From NCBI GenBank assembly GCA_050738315.1, contig JBOHZD010000267.1, forward strand, positions 1 through 51,745: DNA of 51,745 nucleotides, in the 5' to 3' direction. The DNA is from IDS-8 sp050738315 (lineage in GTDB: Bacteria; Pseudomonadota; Gammaproteobacteria; Steroidobacterales; Woeseiaceae). The translations under genes and the position numbers were made by a program. Below, piece after piece: positions 15,482 to 24,773 of the stretch. The notes under the pieces were generated by a model. That model had not been told where the DNA came from. It saw only the letters and a list, made by a program, of their open reading frames with translations, and did not search any database. Every line of letters starts with the position of its first letter. The first letter of the stretch is position 1.

Positions 15482-16534
15482 ATGAGAATTGCGCAAATTG
15501 CCCCGTTGATCGAATCCGTGCCGCCGCGACTTTATGGCGGCACAGAGCGTGTCGTTTCTTACCTGACCGAAGAACTGGTGCGGCAGGGCCACCATGTGTC
15601 CTTGTTCGCGTCGGCCGACTCTGTCACGAATGCAGAGCTCGTGCCGTGCGCACCGTCCGCGCTCAGGCTCGAGCCGCGCTCGGTCACGGCGTTACCGCAC
15701 TACATGCTGATGTTCGAACATCTGCGCCGAAACGCGCTAAACTTCGACCTGCTGCATTTTCACATCGATTATTTGCACTACCCACTCATGCGCGAGATGG
15801 AGATACCGCATCTGACCACGCTGCACGGCCGCCAGGATCTGTGGGACCTGGAACCGTTGTTCGACGAATACACGGACATGCCGGTCGTGTCGATTTCCGA
15901 CAGTCAGCGCTCCCCGATACGCGAAGCAAACTGGGTCGGCACGGTTTACCACGGGCTCCCGCGCGACTTGTTACCGTTCTCACGCCGCGGTGGTGACTAT
16001 CTCGCATTCGTGGGTCGAATCTGCCCGGAGAAACGGGTCGATCGCGCCATCGCAATCGCAACGAAGGCCGGGCGCGAGCTGCGAATCGCCGCGAAGATCG
16101 ACGTTGCCGATCGCGACTACTTCGAAACACAGATCAGGCATTTGCTCGATCGCCCGAACGTCCGCTTCATCGGAGAGGTTAACGACGCGGAAAAAGCACA
16201 ACTCCTGGCCGGCGCACTGGCGCTGTTGTTTCCGATTGACTGGCCGGAGCCGTTCGGCCTGACGATGATCGAGGCGATGTCCTGCGGTACGCCGGTACTC
16301 GCCTGGCGCTGTGGCTCGGTACCGGAAATCGTCACGGACGGCGTGACCGGGCGCATCGTGGAAACCATCGACGAGGCGGCGGCTGCCATCGACGAACTGG
16401 CCGCAATGGACCGCAGGAAGATTCGCGATTGTTTTGAGCGCCGGTTCAGCGTCGAACGGATGACGGCCGACTACGTGGCTCTCTACAATCAACTTGTCTC
16501 CGACGGCGCATCTTCGGTCAGCACGGCAGCGTAA
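15482..16534 (+). CDS. GT4 family glycosyltransferase
   Basis: A 350-residue GT-B fold glycosyltransferase. The N-terminal domain starts with MRIAQIAPL and has the family loop PRLYGGTERVVSYL. The C-terminal domain carries the E-x7-E signature (E256 and E264, in EPFGLTMIEAMSCGTPVLAW) that binds the nucleotide-sugar donor. Cytosolic; the acceptor is unknown. It ends 2 bp before the GTG of the amylo-alpha-1,6-glucosidase gene, so the two form an operon and probably act on the same polysaccharide or glucan. The ATG at 15482 places the Rossmann strand at the N-terminus; an in-frame start at 15383 would add a poorly supported extension. Confidence 0.88.
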   Translation: MRIAQIAPLIESVPPRLYGGTERVVSYLTEELVRQGHHVSLFASADSVTNAELVPCAPSALRLEPRSVTALPHYMLMFEHLRRNALNFDLLHFHIDYLHYPLMREMEIPHLTTLHGRQDLWDLEPLFDEYTDMPVVSISDSQRSPIREANWVGTVYHGLPRDLLPFSRRGGDYLAFVGRICPEKRVDRAIAIATKAGRELRIAAKIDVADRDYFETQIRHLLDRPNVRFIGEVNDAEKAQLLAGALALLFPIDWPEPFGLTMIEAMSCGTPVLAWRCGSVPEIVTDGVTGRIVETIDEAAAAIDELAAMDRRKIRDCFERRFSVERMTADYVALYNQLVSDGASSVSTAA

Positions 16535-16536
16535 CG

Positions 16537-18732
16537 GTGAATCCAGGCGGGCAGCCAGAAGCGCGCGACTACGAGTCTCCCTCGGGCGCCGAAGATACCG
16601 GCACCCATTACATTGCGGCCCAGTCTGAGCCATGGCAGTACAGCCTGAAGCACGGCGAAAGCTTCGCCCTGTTCGATCGTCATGGTGACATTCTCGCGGG
16701 CAGACACCGGGCCGACGGTATCTACTACCGCGACACGCGCGTGCTGTCCGAATGGCGGCTGCTGTTCAACGGCCATCAGCCTCTGTTCCTTAGCTCGACA
16801 TTAAGAGATAACAACGCAGCGCTGATCGTCGATCTGACGAATCCCGACATCTATTCCGGTGACTGGCTGCTGCAACCGCGCGATACGCTCCATATCGTGC
16901 GCACGATATTCCTGTGGGACAACGCCTGTCACCAGCGCATTGCGTTGACCAACTACGGCCGCAGCTCGCAGCGTAACACGCTGCGCCTCGAGTTCGACGC
17001 GGATTTCGTCGACCTGTTCGAAGTCAGAGGTCATCGGCCAGAACGACACGGCACAACCGCCGTGCGGGTGCTCGGGGCGCAGCGGGTCGAATACTGCTAC
17101 ACCGCGACCGATGACGTGAAGCAGGTGACTTTCATCGGATTCGATCCGGCGCCGGATCGTCTTGAGAACAACGCAGCCGAATGGGACGTGCAAGTGGCTC
17201 CCGGCGAACGCTCCCTGTTGTTCACGCGCGTGGCCGTCGCCGACGATCGCCGGCCCTCCGGCCAGACTTTTCTCACGTCGATGCGTAATTCGCGAACGGC
17301 GCTCCGCCGGATGTCCGGACGCGCGACTTCCATCGACAGTTCGAACGAAATATTCAACGAGATCATGCGCAGATCGATTGCCGATCTGTACATGCTGATC
17401 ACCGAGACCGAGGACGACTCGTACCCGTATGCCGGCGTCCCCTGGTTCAGCACCCCTTTCGGCCGCGACGGACTGATTACCGCACTCGAAATGCTGTGGA
17501 TCGATCCGAAAGTTGCCAACGGTGTCTTGCACTTCCTCGCACGTACGCAGGCGAAGGAGGTCGATCCGCACGTCGATGCGGAGCCCGGCAAGATTCTGCA
17601 CGAAATGCGGCACGGCGAGCTCGCGCGCATTGGCGAAGTGCCGTTTTTTCGTTACTACGGCAGCGTCGACGCGACGCCGCTGTTCGTGCTGCTGGCCGGC
17701 CGCTACTACGAGCGCACCGGGGACGCGGACACGCTGCGAGCGCTCTGGCCGAACATCAAGGCCGCGCTCGCGTGGATCGATGGACCCGGCGACGTCGACG
17801 GCGACGGCTTCGTCGAATACCGTACGCAGCGCCCGGACGGACTGGTGAACCAGGGCTGGAAGGATTCCGCGGATTCGGTCTTCCACGCGGACGGCCAGCT
17901 GGCGGAAGGACCCATCGCGCTGGTCGAGGTGCAGGCGTACGTTTATGCGGCCAAGTGCGTGATCGCGCGTGTTGGCCAGGCGCTCGGCCATCATGTCGAG
18001 GCAGCGAGGCTCGTCGCGCAGGCGCAGGCGCTGCGCAGCCGCTTCGAAGACCAGTTCTGGTCCGATGAACTCGGCAATTACGTGATCGCCCTGGACGGTG
18101 GGAAGCGGCCCTGCGTCGTGCGAAGCTCGAACGCCGGGCACGTGCTGTTAACAGGTATTGCTTCCGAAGAACGCGCCCAGCACGTCGCAGGCGACTTGCT
18201 CGGACAGAACTTCTTCTGCGGCTGGGGCATCCGCACGATCGCGTCAGGCGAGCCGCGATTCAATCCAATGTCGTACCACAATGGTTCGGTCTGGCCACAC
18301 GACAACGCGATGATCGCACTCGGACTCGCGCGATACCGGCACATGACTGGCGTACAGGATATCTTCACGGGACTTTTTCGCGCTGCCAGTTTCATGGATC
18401 TCCGTCGGTTGCCGGAGCTTTTCTGCGGGTTCAAACGCAAGCCCGGACGAGGTCCGACCTCCTACCCGGTCGCCTGTTCTCCGCAAGCCTGGGCCGCAGC
18501 CGCGCCGCTCGCGCTGTTGCAGGCGAGCCTCGGCCTCAACTTCGATATTGCAAACCACGCGATCGTGCTCAATCACCCGCGCCTGCCGCCGTTTCTCCGG
18601 GACGTACGCCTGCACAACCTGCGCCTCAATGCAGGCGCGTCCATCGACCTGTCCCTGCGGCGTCGCGGCAACGACGTGTCGGTGAACGTGCTGCGTCGCG
18701 TCGGCAAGGTCGTTGTCGATATACGGGTATAA
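16537..18732 (+). CDS. Amylo-alpha-1,6-glucosidase / glycogen debranching-like enzyme
   Basis: A 731-residue enzyme. Residues about 25-260 match the N-terminal beta-sandwich domain of bacterial debranching-type proteins (HGESFALFDRHGDI, DGIYYRDTRVLSEW). Residues about 270-700 form an (alpha/alpha)6 glucosidase domain with AGVPWFSTPFGRDGLITALEMLW-like and GEVPFFRYYGSVDATPLF stretches, as in GH13/GH63-related amylo-1,6-glucosidases. It should hydrolyse alpha-1,6-linked glucose or a related alpha-glucoside in the cytoplasm. The GTG start is 2 bp after the GT4 stop. Its exact substrate is not fixed by sequence, since this subgroup also occurs with trehalose and glucosylglycerate metabolism. Confidence 0.85.
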   Translation: MNPGGQPEARDYESPSGAEDTGTHYIAAQSEPWQYSLKHGESFALFDRHGDILAGRHRADGIYYRDTRVLSEWRLLFNGHQPLFLSSTLRDNNAALIVDLTNPDIYSGDWLLQPRDTLHIVRTIFLWDNACHQRIALTNYGRSSQRNTLRLEFDADFVDLFEVRGHRPERHGTTAVRVLGAQRVEYCYTATDDVKQVTFIGFDPAPDRLENNAAEWDVQVAPGERSLLFTRVAVADDRRPSGQTFLTSMRNSRTALRRMSGRATSIDSSNEIFNEIMRRSIADLYMLITETEDDSYPYAGVPWFSTPFGRDGLITALEMLWIDPKVANGVLHFLARTQAKEVDPHVDAEPGKILHEMRHGELARIGEVPFFRYYGSVDATPLFVLLAGRYYERTGDADTLRALWPNIKAALAWIDGPGDVDGDGFVEYRTQRPDGLVNQGWKDSADSVFHADGQLAEGPIALVEVQAYVYAAKCVIARVGQALGHHVEAARLVAQAQALRSRFEDQFWSDELGNYVIALDGGKRPCVVRSSNAGHVLLTGIASEERAQHVAGDLLGQNFFCGWGIRTIASGEPRFNPMSYHNGSVWPHDNAMIALGLARYRHMTGVQDIFTGLFRAASFMDLRRLPELFCGFKRKPGRGPTSYPVACSPQAWAAAAPLALLQASLGLNFDIANHAIVLNHPRLPPFLRDVRLHNLRLNAGASIDLSLRRRGNDVSVNVLRRVGKVVVDIRV

Positions 18733-18739
18733 TGCCTGC

Positions 18740-19093
18740 ATGGCGTGGCCTCTGTTATCGACCGTACTGAGGAATATTCCCTGGACCGAACTGGTGCGGC
18801 GCGGGCCGCAGCTCATTTCCGCGACCTCGGAACTGCTCGACAAACGCAAATCGGGCGCCCCCCCGGACGTCAGGACGCTGCCCGATGAAGCGGACGAAAT
18901 CGAACTGGAAAAGCGCATTCGCGCCCTGGAGGAACGGCATGCGGAACACGCCCGCGTCTTCGAACAGCTTGCGAAACAATCACGCGATCTGAGCGTTGCG
19001 GTCGAAGTGCTTGCCGCACGCCTGCGTTTGCTGACCTGGGCATTGGTCGCAGTCATCGTGCTGGGGGTTGTCGGGTTTGTGCTGTTTGCGTAG
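18740..19093 (+). CDS. Small coiled-coil membrane protein, function unknown
   Basis: A 117-residue protein. The N-terminal region contains IPWTELVRRGPQLI; residues about 48-92 are strongly helical and charged with coiled-coil character (ELEKRIRALEERHAEHARVFEQ is part of it); residues about 95-115 are a single hydrophobic C-terminal membrane helix. It looks like a tail-anchored inner-membrane protein. It follows the glucosidase by 7 bp and is probably co-transcribed, and it is convergent with opgH. Start ATG at 18740; an in-frame start at 18713 would overlap the preceding gene. No function can be assigned. Confidence 0.65.
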   Translation: MAWPLLSTVLRNIPWTELVRRGPQLISATSELLDKRKSGAPPDVRTLPDEADEIELEKRIRALEERHAEHARVFEQLAKQSRDLSVAVEVLAARLRLLTWALVAVIVLGVVGFVLFA

Positions 19094-19142
19094 GGGGAAC
19101 GAATAGATTAAGGGAGTCCCGGTGTTCGGTCGCTGAACGATG

Positions 19143-21659
19143 TCAGGCGACCTCTCCTGATCCCGTCAAACGCTCCAACGGCAGCTCGCTCCACAGGCCG
19201 ATGTGGATGCGCCTGAAGCAGGACTCATTCGCGATCATGGCGCGACGTTCGGCGGGCGTGAGGGCGCCTTCCGACTCGTCGATCAGGGTGTACATCGTCC
19301 CTTCCAGCTCGTGACGCTGCCTGCGCGTCGGTTCGTGGTCGGGCAACATGCGCCGGTGCAGCGAATAAAGATGGGGCCGCAGCAGTGCTGCCAGCCATAA
19401 GGGTTCCGTGCCGCCGGTCTCCGCCAGCGGTTGCTGCTGTTCCAGGATTTCGTGGTAACGCCTGATCACGGGCGCCGGCTGTACCTCGTCCGGCGTCAGA
19501 AAAAGCCCGGCGCGCCGTGCGCCGAAACCGAGATCCGCGCGGCTCGACAGCATCGATACGGGAATGGCTAGCAGGATGCCGAGCAGCACCGGCGTGAACC
19601 ACCAGAAGAACCCGGGCACATAGAACCAGGTCAGCAACCCTGCAGCGATCCCGAGCGCCACCTGCGAACCGTGCGCCCTGACGGCTTCGCCGAATGTCGT
19701 CACCCGGTCGAGCCGCTGCTGTGTGGGCCAGCCGACGTTGCGGTGCAGGAGAATGGCGGTCACGAACTTGCTCTGGAAAAGCATCAATACCGGCGCGACG
19801 ATCATGGAAAACAGCGTTTCGAGAATCACGCTCACCGCCGCGCGCAGGGGGCCGCCGAACAGGCGCCAGCGCCGCGGTTCGAAGACGAGCGCCAGCAGCG
19901 CGAGCACCTTGGGCAGGAACAGGATCGACAGGGTGACGATGAGAACGGTCTTGAGTTCGAATGCATAGGATGTCGGCCAGACCGGGAACAGGCTGTGGCC
20001 GAAGAAGTACACCGGCGTTTCCTGGCTTTGCAACCAGGCCTCGACGCCGGTTGCCAGCAGGAACAGGAACCACAGCGGGGAGGCAAGATACGACATGACG
20101 GCCATGCCGAGGTGGAGGCGGCTCAATCCGCGCCAGCCCCGGGCCGCGACCAGACGGCCGTGCTGCAGGTTGCCCTGGCACCAGCGCCGGTCGCGTTTGG
20201 CGTAGTCGATGAGGGTCGGCGGGATTTCCTCGTAGCTGCCGCTCAAGCCGTGGGCGAGCCAGGATTCCCAGCCGGCCCGCCGCAGAGTTGCGGCTTCGAC
20301 GAAATCATGGCTCAGGATCGGGCCGCCGAGCGGTTCGCGCCCGGGCAATGTCGGCAATCCGCAATGCGCCGCGAATGGTTCGACACGGATCAGCGCGTTG
20401 TGACCGAAGTAACTGGCATCGCCGGCCTGCCAGAAATTGGTGCCGGCGCTGAAGATCGGTCCATACAACGCAGTCGCAAACTGCAACAGGCGCGCGAACA
20501 GGGAGTTGTTATTCACCGGCACGGGCGGCGCCTGGAGAATCGCGACGCGCGGGTGAGCTTCCATGATTCGGACCATCTGCACAACGGTTTCGCCCGACAT
20601 GAGGCTGTCCGCATCCAGCACCGCCATGTAGCGATACTTGGCACCCCACGAGCGCACGAAGTCTGCGATGTTGCCGGCCTTGCGATAGGTATTGTCCGCA
20701 CGGTTTCGATAGAAGATCCGTCCAGCGCCGTCGAGGTCCTTGCAGAGATTCCTCCAGCGCAATTCTTCCTCGACCCAGATATCGGGGTCGCGCGTGTCGC
20801 TCAGGATATAGAGATCGACGTCGCCGGCGGCGGCGCTGGCCGAGAGCGACTCCCAGATCGCGCGCAGCCGGGCGAAGACGTATACGGGCTCTTCGTTGTA
20901 GACGGGCATGACCAGTGCCGTGCGCGACGTGCCCCGGGGCGTCGCCGCTGCGTTGCTCGAGGCCCCGATATCCCAGCGCCGGATGCGAAACAGCCGGATG
21001 AAGAAGCCGATGAAGGCCGTCCAGAACGCGGCGCAGATCCATGCGAAGAGCACTGCATAAAGGAGCACCAGCAACAGCTCCAATGGGCTCAGGCCATCCT
21101 GTTGCACGGAGCCGCTCAACAGCGCGATCGCGCCCGCCGTCGTCGCCAACACCAGGGTTACGAACATTGCGCGCCGCGCGCGGATGCCGCGCGCCGCCGC
21201 GGAGGACGGCAATTCCGCCGGGTCACTTTCCGGCTGCGACGTCGGCGGCCGCTCGGCCGCTCGGCCCGGCTTCGAACTCGCACTCCCGCGTGGCCGTCGC
21301 AGGCGCCGCAACTCGATCGTCTGTTCGTGCATCGGCAATCCCGCGCGCAGAGGGGTCGCGACCAAATCGGAGGCGGCCGCCGCGTCTTCTGCCGCGCCGC
21401 GAGGTTCTTGTTCATCGACCCACTGCACCGTCTCGCGCATCGCAACCTCCACCGTATTTTCGCCCGGATGCAGCGGCAGCAACGGTTGCAGGCGGCGTTC
21501 GACCGCGGCCACGATCCCCGGCAGCCGCTCGGGATCGCCGAAGCCCGCGGCTCGCAGGTAAGCGTGCATGCGCGGCATGGCCTCCTGCCAGGGTGATACG
21601 TCGCCGGATTCGCGCGTGTACCTCGGCAGTTGCTGGTTGGAGATCACGTCGGGGCCCAT
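19143..21659 (-). CDS. opgH: Glucan biosynthesis glucosyltransferase H
   Basis: An 838-residue inner-membrane GT2 glucosyltransferase that makes the linear beta-1,2 backbone of osmoregulated periplasmic glucans from UDP-glucose. The GT2 motifs are visible: LYILSDTRDPDIW, LDADSLMSG and the acceptor-site motif in RDRRWCQGN (QxxRW-like region). At least six hydrophobic helices flank the catalytic loop. The N-terminus is long, charged and proline-rich, as in other OpgH proteins. The ATG at 21659 overlaps the end of opgG by 16 bp, so the two are translationally coupled. The frame stays open to 22148 inside opgG, but that part is not coding. Confidence 0.95.
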   Translation of the reverse strand: MGPDVISNQQLPRYTRESGDVSPWQEAMPRMHAYLRAAGFGDPERLPGIVAAVERRLQPLLPLHPGENTVEVAMRETVQWVDEQEPRGAAEDAAAASDLVATPLRAGLPMHEQTIELRRLRRPRGSASSKPGRAAERPPTSQPESDPAELPSSAAARGIRARRAMFVTLVLATTAGAIALLSGSVQQDGLSPLELLLVLLYAVLFAWICAAFWTAFIGFFIRLFRIRRWDIGASSNAAATPRGTSRTALVMPVYNEEPVYVFARLRAIWESLSASAAAGDVDLYILSDTRDPDIWVEEELRWRNLCKDLDGAGRIFYRNRADNTYRKAGNIADFVRSWGAKYRYMAVLDADSLMSGETVVQMVRIMEAHPRVAILQAPPVPVNNNSLFARLLQFATALYGPIFSAGTNFWQAGDASYFGHNALIRVEPFAAHCGLPTLPGREPLGGPILSHDFVEAATLRRAGWESWLAHGLSGSYEEIPPTLIDYAKRDRRWCQGNLQHGRLVAARGWRGLSRLHLGMAVMSYLASPLWFLFLLATGVEAWLQSQETPVYFFGHSLFPVWPTSYAFELKTVLIVTLSILFLPKVLALLALVFEPRRWRLFGGPLRAAVSVILETLFSMIVAPVLMLFQSKFVTAILLHRNVGWPTQQRLDRVTTFGEAVRAHGSQVALGIAAGLLTWFYVPGFFWWFTPVLLGILLAIPVSMLSSRADLGFGARRAGLFLTPDEVQPAPVIRRYHEILEQQQPLAETGGTEPLWLAALLRPHLYSLHRRMLPDHEPTRRQRHELEGTMYTLIDESEGALTPAERRAMIANESCFRRIHIGLWSELPLERLTGSGEVA

Positions 21660-23218
21660 TTGAAAACCCAGGTCTCGGTAAGAATGTCCTTGTCCCGGCG
21701 CAGAAAGCAACGCAGGTCGGCTGCCTTGCCTTCTTCCGGGGTCAACTCGAAGAACAGGCGCCAGCCGTCCAGAAACCGGTTGTGGTGTGCCACCGGCGGG
21801 GTGATGCGGCCGCTCGAGGTGTTGCAGACCGCCTCGATGTTTTTCGTGTTCGGATCGAGCTTCTGCATGGCCGGCCCTGTGAAATCGACGACGAACTTGC
21901 GCCGTGAATAGTCGGGCACGTCGGTGCCGCCGGCGCCGATGCGCGTGGCGATCGTGCGTCCACCCTTCAATTGCGCCTCCGGATTCAGGGCGTAGTGCAG
22001 TCGATAATCGAAGGTGGCCGCGGTGCCGGGCTTCAAGGGCTGTGCGGGAGTCCAGAACGCAACGATGTTGTCGTTGCGTTCGCTCTGGCTCGGAATCTCG
22101 ACCAGCTCGACCACTCCCTCGCCCCACTTGCCGACCGTCTCCACCCACACGCTGGGACGCGTGTGGTAAATGGCCTCGGTATCCTGGTAGTGGTCGAAGT
22201 CGCGGTCGCGCTGGAACAGGCCGAAGCCGCGCGGGTCGGTCACCGCGAACTGCGTGATCTGCAGCCCGATGGGATTCACCAGTGGTCGCCAGATGCGCTC
22301 GCCGCCGCCGGTCTCGATGAGCAGGCCATCCGAGTCGTGCACTTCCGGCCGGAAATCGTCCATGAACCGGTCCGTGACCTCGCCGTGGTAGAACATGCTG
22401 GTCAACGGCGCAACGCCGAGCTTTTCCACCGGTTCGCGCAGAATGACGCGCGCCTTGACATCGAGCACGGTCTGCAAACCCGGCTCGATCACGAACTGGT
22501 AAGCGCCGGCCGCGCGCTTGCTGTCGAGCAATGCGAAGATGGTGATCCGGCTGTCCTCGGGCTTGGGTTTGACGATCCAGAACTCCCGAAAGACCGGAAA
22601 TTCCTCCGGTGTGGCAAGGCCGGTGCCGATGGCGAGCCCGCGTGCCGATACACCATAGTTCTGGTGCTGGCCGATGGCGCGGAAATAGCTGGCACCCAGG
22701 AAGACCGCAACCTCATCCATGCGCTCTTCGTTCAGCAACGGATAGAGGATACGGAAGCCCGCGAATCCGAGCGAACCCGGTAATTCGGTCGGTACATTGT
22801 TCTTCCCGTAATCGAACAGGTCGCGTGTAAAGGCGAGGGGATGAGCGCCCTCTTCGCCGACGATATTGATCGTCACGCGATCGAGGAACAGGAAGCCCCG
22901 GGAGAACATCTGGATCTGGAACGGCAGCGCTTCGTCGCGCCACAGATTCTGCTCCGGCCGAAAGCGGATGTCCCGATACTGGTCGTACGACAGGTTTCTG
23001 AAAGCGGGCGGGAGTTCGGGACGATCCGGCTCGTATGGTTTGCGCACCAGTTCCTCAGCCAGCCGGGTGACGTCGCCAAAGCCGAACGCCTGTTGCGCGA
23101 CCTGAGGCGCCGGTTCCGCGGTGGTCTGCGCAACTGCATCGAGCCCGCCACCGGTGAAGCCGGCGGCGGCCAACAGCGTTGTTATCTTGATGGCCGTTTG
23201 AAATCGATGCACGCGCAA
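21644..23218 (-). CDS. opgG: Glucan biosynthesis protein G (periplasmic)
   Basis: A 524-residue secreted protein with a clear signal peptide (residues 1 to about 31, ending DAVAQ). The mature part matches OpgG/MdoG, with the FAFGDV-like start of the domain, FRNLSYDQYRDIRF, and the C-terminal immunoglobulin-like segment (YALNPEAQLKGG). OpgG acts with OpgH in forming branched periplasmic glucans. It is the first gene of the opgGH operon on the minus strand, after a 333-bp intergenic region that should hold the promoter. Confidence 0.95.
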   Translation of the reverse strand: MRVHRFQTAIKITTLLAAAGFTGGGLDAVAQTTAEPAPQVAQQAFGFGDVTRLAEELVRKPYEPDRPELPPAFRNLSYDQYRDIRFRPEQNLWRDEALPFQIQMFSRGFLFLDRVTINIVGEEGAHPLAFTRDLFDYGKNNVPTELPGSLGFAGFRILYPLLNEERMDEVAVFLGASYFRAIGQHQNYGVSARGLAIGTGLATPEEFPVFREFWIVKPKPEDSRITIFALLDSKRAAGAYQFVIEPGLQTVLDVKARVILREPVEKLGVAPLTSMFYHGEVTDRFMDDFRPEVHDSDGLLIETGGGERIWRPLVNPIGLQITQFAVTDPRGFGLFQRDRDFDHYQDTEAIYHTRPSVWVETVGKWGEGVVELVEIPSQSERNDNIVAFWTPAQPLKPGTAATFDYRLHYALNPEAQLKGGRTIATRIGAGGTDVPDYSRRKFVVDFTGPAMQKLDPNTKNIEAVCNTSSGRITPPVAHHNRFLDGWRLFFELTPEEGKAADLRCFLRRDKDILTETWVFKWAPT

Positions 23219-23551
23219 TCCTCCGTTCGGAAACGTCTTGATCAGTCAATCAGTAAAGGGTTTGAACATCGACGTCGGCAACGCAGAAGGCCTGCCGTGG
23301 GGTGTCGATCTGTAGATGCCTTCGAGTAGAAGCCCGATGGAAACACACTTGGCTGAGCGGACCAGACCGGGGATGGGCCCATTCTATACGATGTCGGCAT
23401 GGCCTGCCGGGGGCGCCGGGAGCCGGCCGCGCGCAAGGGCTGCCCGCCCTCGCCCGCATGGCGGACTCCATGACCGCCTCCAGAAGGGCCCGACGCGGGT
23501 AATGGAATAGCCCGCCATGCGGGCGACCCGGCGTTGGAGATCCCTTGCCGA
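23219..23551. other. opgG-deoB intergenic region with an inverted repeat
   Basis: 333 bp without a supportable gene. At 23451-23464 and 23512-23525 lie 14-bp perfect inverted repeats (CGCCCGCATGGCGG and its complement), separated by 47 bp. The outer copy begins 27 bp after the end of deoB on the minus strand, so a structure here may end deoB transcription. The part nearer opgG should contain its promoter, but I cannot mark -35/-10 boxes with confidence. Confidence 0.5.
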
Positions 23552-24754
23552 TCAGGCACTCAAAAAGCTTGTGCCGTACTCCATCGGTGCGAGGTCGAAG
23601 AACGCGGCCAGACTCTGTCCAATATCGGCGAAAGTCTCGCGCTTGCCGATCGAACCGGCCGGCACCTCCGCCCCATAAGCCAGTACCGGGATATGCTCGC
23701 GAGTATGGTCCGAGCCCGGCCACGACGGATCGCAGCCGTGGTCGGCACAGAGAATCATGAAGTCGTCGTCGCGCAGCATCGACTGAAGCTCCGGCAATCG
23801 CCGATCGAAATATTCGAGCGCATTCGCATAACCTTCGATGTCACGCCGATGCCCGTACAGCATGTCGAAGTCGACGAAGTTGGTGAAAACGATCGAGCGA
23901 TCCGGTACGTCTTCGGTCGCGGCGAGTGTTGCATCGAATAACGCGGCATTTCCGGTGGCCTTGATTTTCCGGCTGATCCCCTGGTGGGCGTAGATGTCGG
24001 CGATCTTGCCGATGCCGATCACCTCTCCGCCGTCGTCGAGCAGTTTGTCCAGCACGGTCGGGGACGGCGGGGGGACAGTCAGATCACGGCGATTTCCGGT
24101 GCGCACAAAATTGTTTTTGTCCGTGCCGATGAACGGCCGCGCAATAACCCTTCCGACATTGTATTCATCGACCAGTTCGCGCGCGATGTCGCAAAGTTCG
24201 TAGAGGCGATCGAGCCCGAACGTTTCCTCATGGCAGGCGATCTGAAACACGCTGTCCGCGGACGTGTAAACGATCGGCTTGCCGGTCCGCATGTGTTCTT
24301 CGCCCAGCTCGGCGATGATCACGGTACCCGAGCGATGGCAGTTGCCGAGTACACCCGGTAGATCTGCCCGCTCGATGAGTGCGTTCAGCAACTCTTCCGG
24401 AAAGGTGTCCGACGGTTTGGTGAAATAGCCCCAATCGAACAGCACCGGCACACCGGCCATTTCCCAGTGGCCGCTCGGCGTGTCCTTGCCGCTGCTCAGT
24501 TCCTGCGCGTAGCCATAAGCGCCGACGACCTCACCGTGCAATTGGCAGCCTGCGGGGGGTGCCCCCGAGCTTTCTTCCGCCGCATGCAACAGGCCGAGGC
24601 GCGCCAGGTGCGGTACGCGGAGCGGCCGCCCGGCGGCGTCCCGGTGCTTTGCAATGTTGCCGAATGTATTCGCCCCGCGATCGCCGAAACGATCGGCGTC
24701 CGCACTTGCGCCGATGCCGAAGGAATCCAGCATCAGGATGACGGCTCTCGTCAT
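23552..24754 (-). CDS. deoB: Phosphopentomutase
   Basis: A 400-residue alkaline-phosphatase superfamily enzyme that interconverts ribose-1-phosphate and ribose-5-phosphate (and the deoxy forms) in nucleoside catabolism. The N-terminal metal-binding Asp10 is in LMLDSFGIGA; the phosphorylated Thr92 is in SGKDTPSGHWEMAG; the C-terminal metal site is in DHGCDPSWPGSDHTREHIP. Length and motifs are complete. It lies 19 bp after a nucleoside transporter gene on the minus strand, so uptake and breakdown of nucleosides are encoded together. Confidence 0.96.
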   Translation of the reverse strand: MTRAVILMLDSFGIGASADADRFGDRGANTFGNIAKHRDAAGRPLRVPHLARLGLLHAAEESSGAPPAGCQLHGEVVGAYGYAQELSSGKDTPSGHWEMAGVPVLFDWGYFTKPSDTFPEELLNALIERADLPGVLGNCHRSGTVIIAELGEEHMRTGKPIVYTSADSVFQIACHEETFGLDRLYELCDIARELVDEYNVGRVIARPFIGTDKNNFVRTGNRRDLTVPPPSPTVLDKLLDDGGEVIGIGKIADIYAHQGISRKIKATGNAALFDATLAATEDVPDRSIVFTNFVDFDMLYGHRRDIEGYANALEYFDRRLPELQSMLRDDDFMILCADHGCDPSWPGSDHTREHIPVLAYGAEVPAGSIGKRETFADIGQSLAAFFDLAPMEYGTSFLSA

Positions 24755-24773
24755 CGGGGAACCTCCTGTGTCC

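Noticed and set aside
15334..15996. A 220-codon plus-strand frame overlapping the GT4 gene
   Set aside because: It is out of frame with a well-supported glycosyltransferase and has no recognisable fold.
21660..22148. N-terminal extension of opgH by 163 codons
   Set aside because: It overlaps opgG in another frame and has no similarity to OpgH. The ATG at 21659 fits the family length.
23451..23525. The 14-bp inverted repeats as transposon ends
   Set aside because: The 47-bp interval holds no gene and no target duplication was seen. A terminator-like structure after deoB is the simpler reading.
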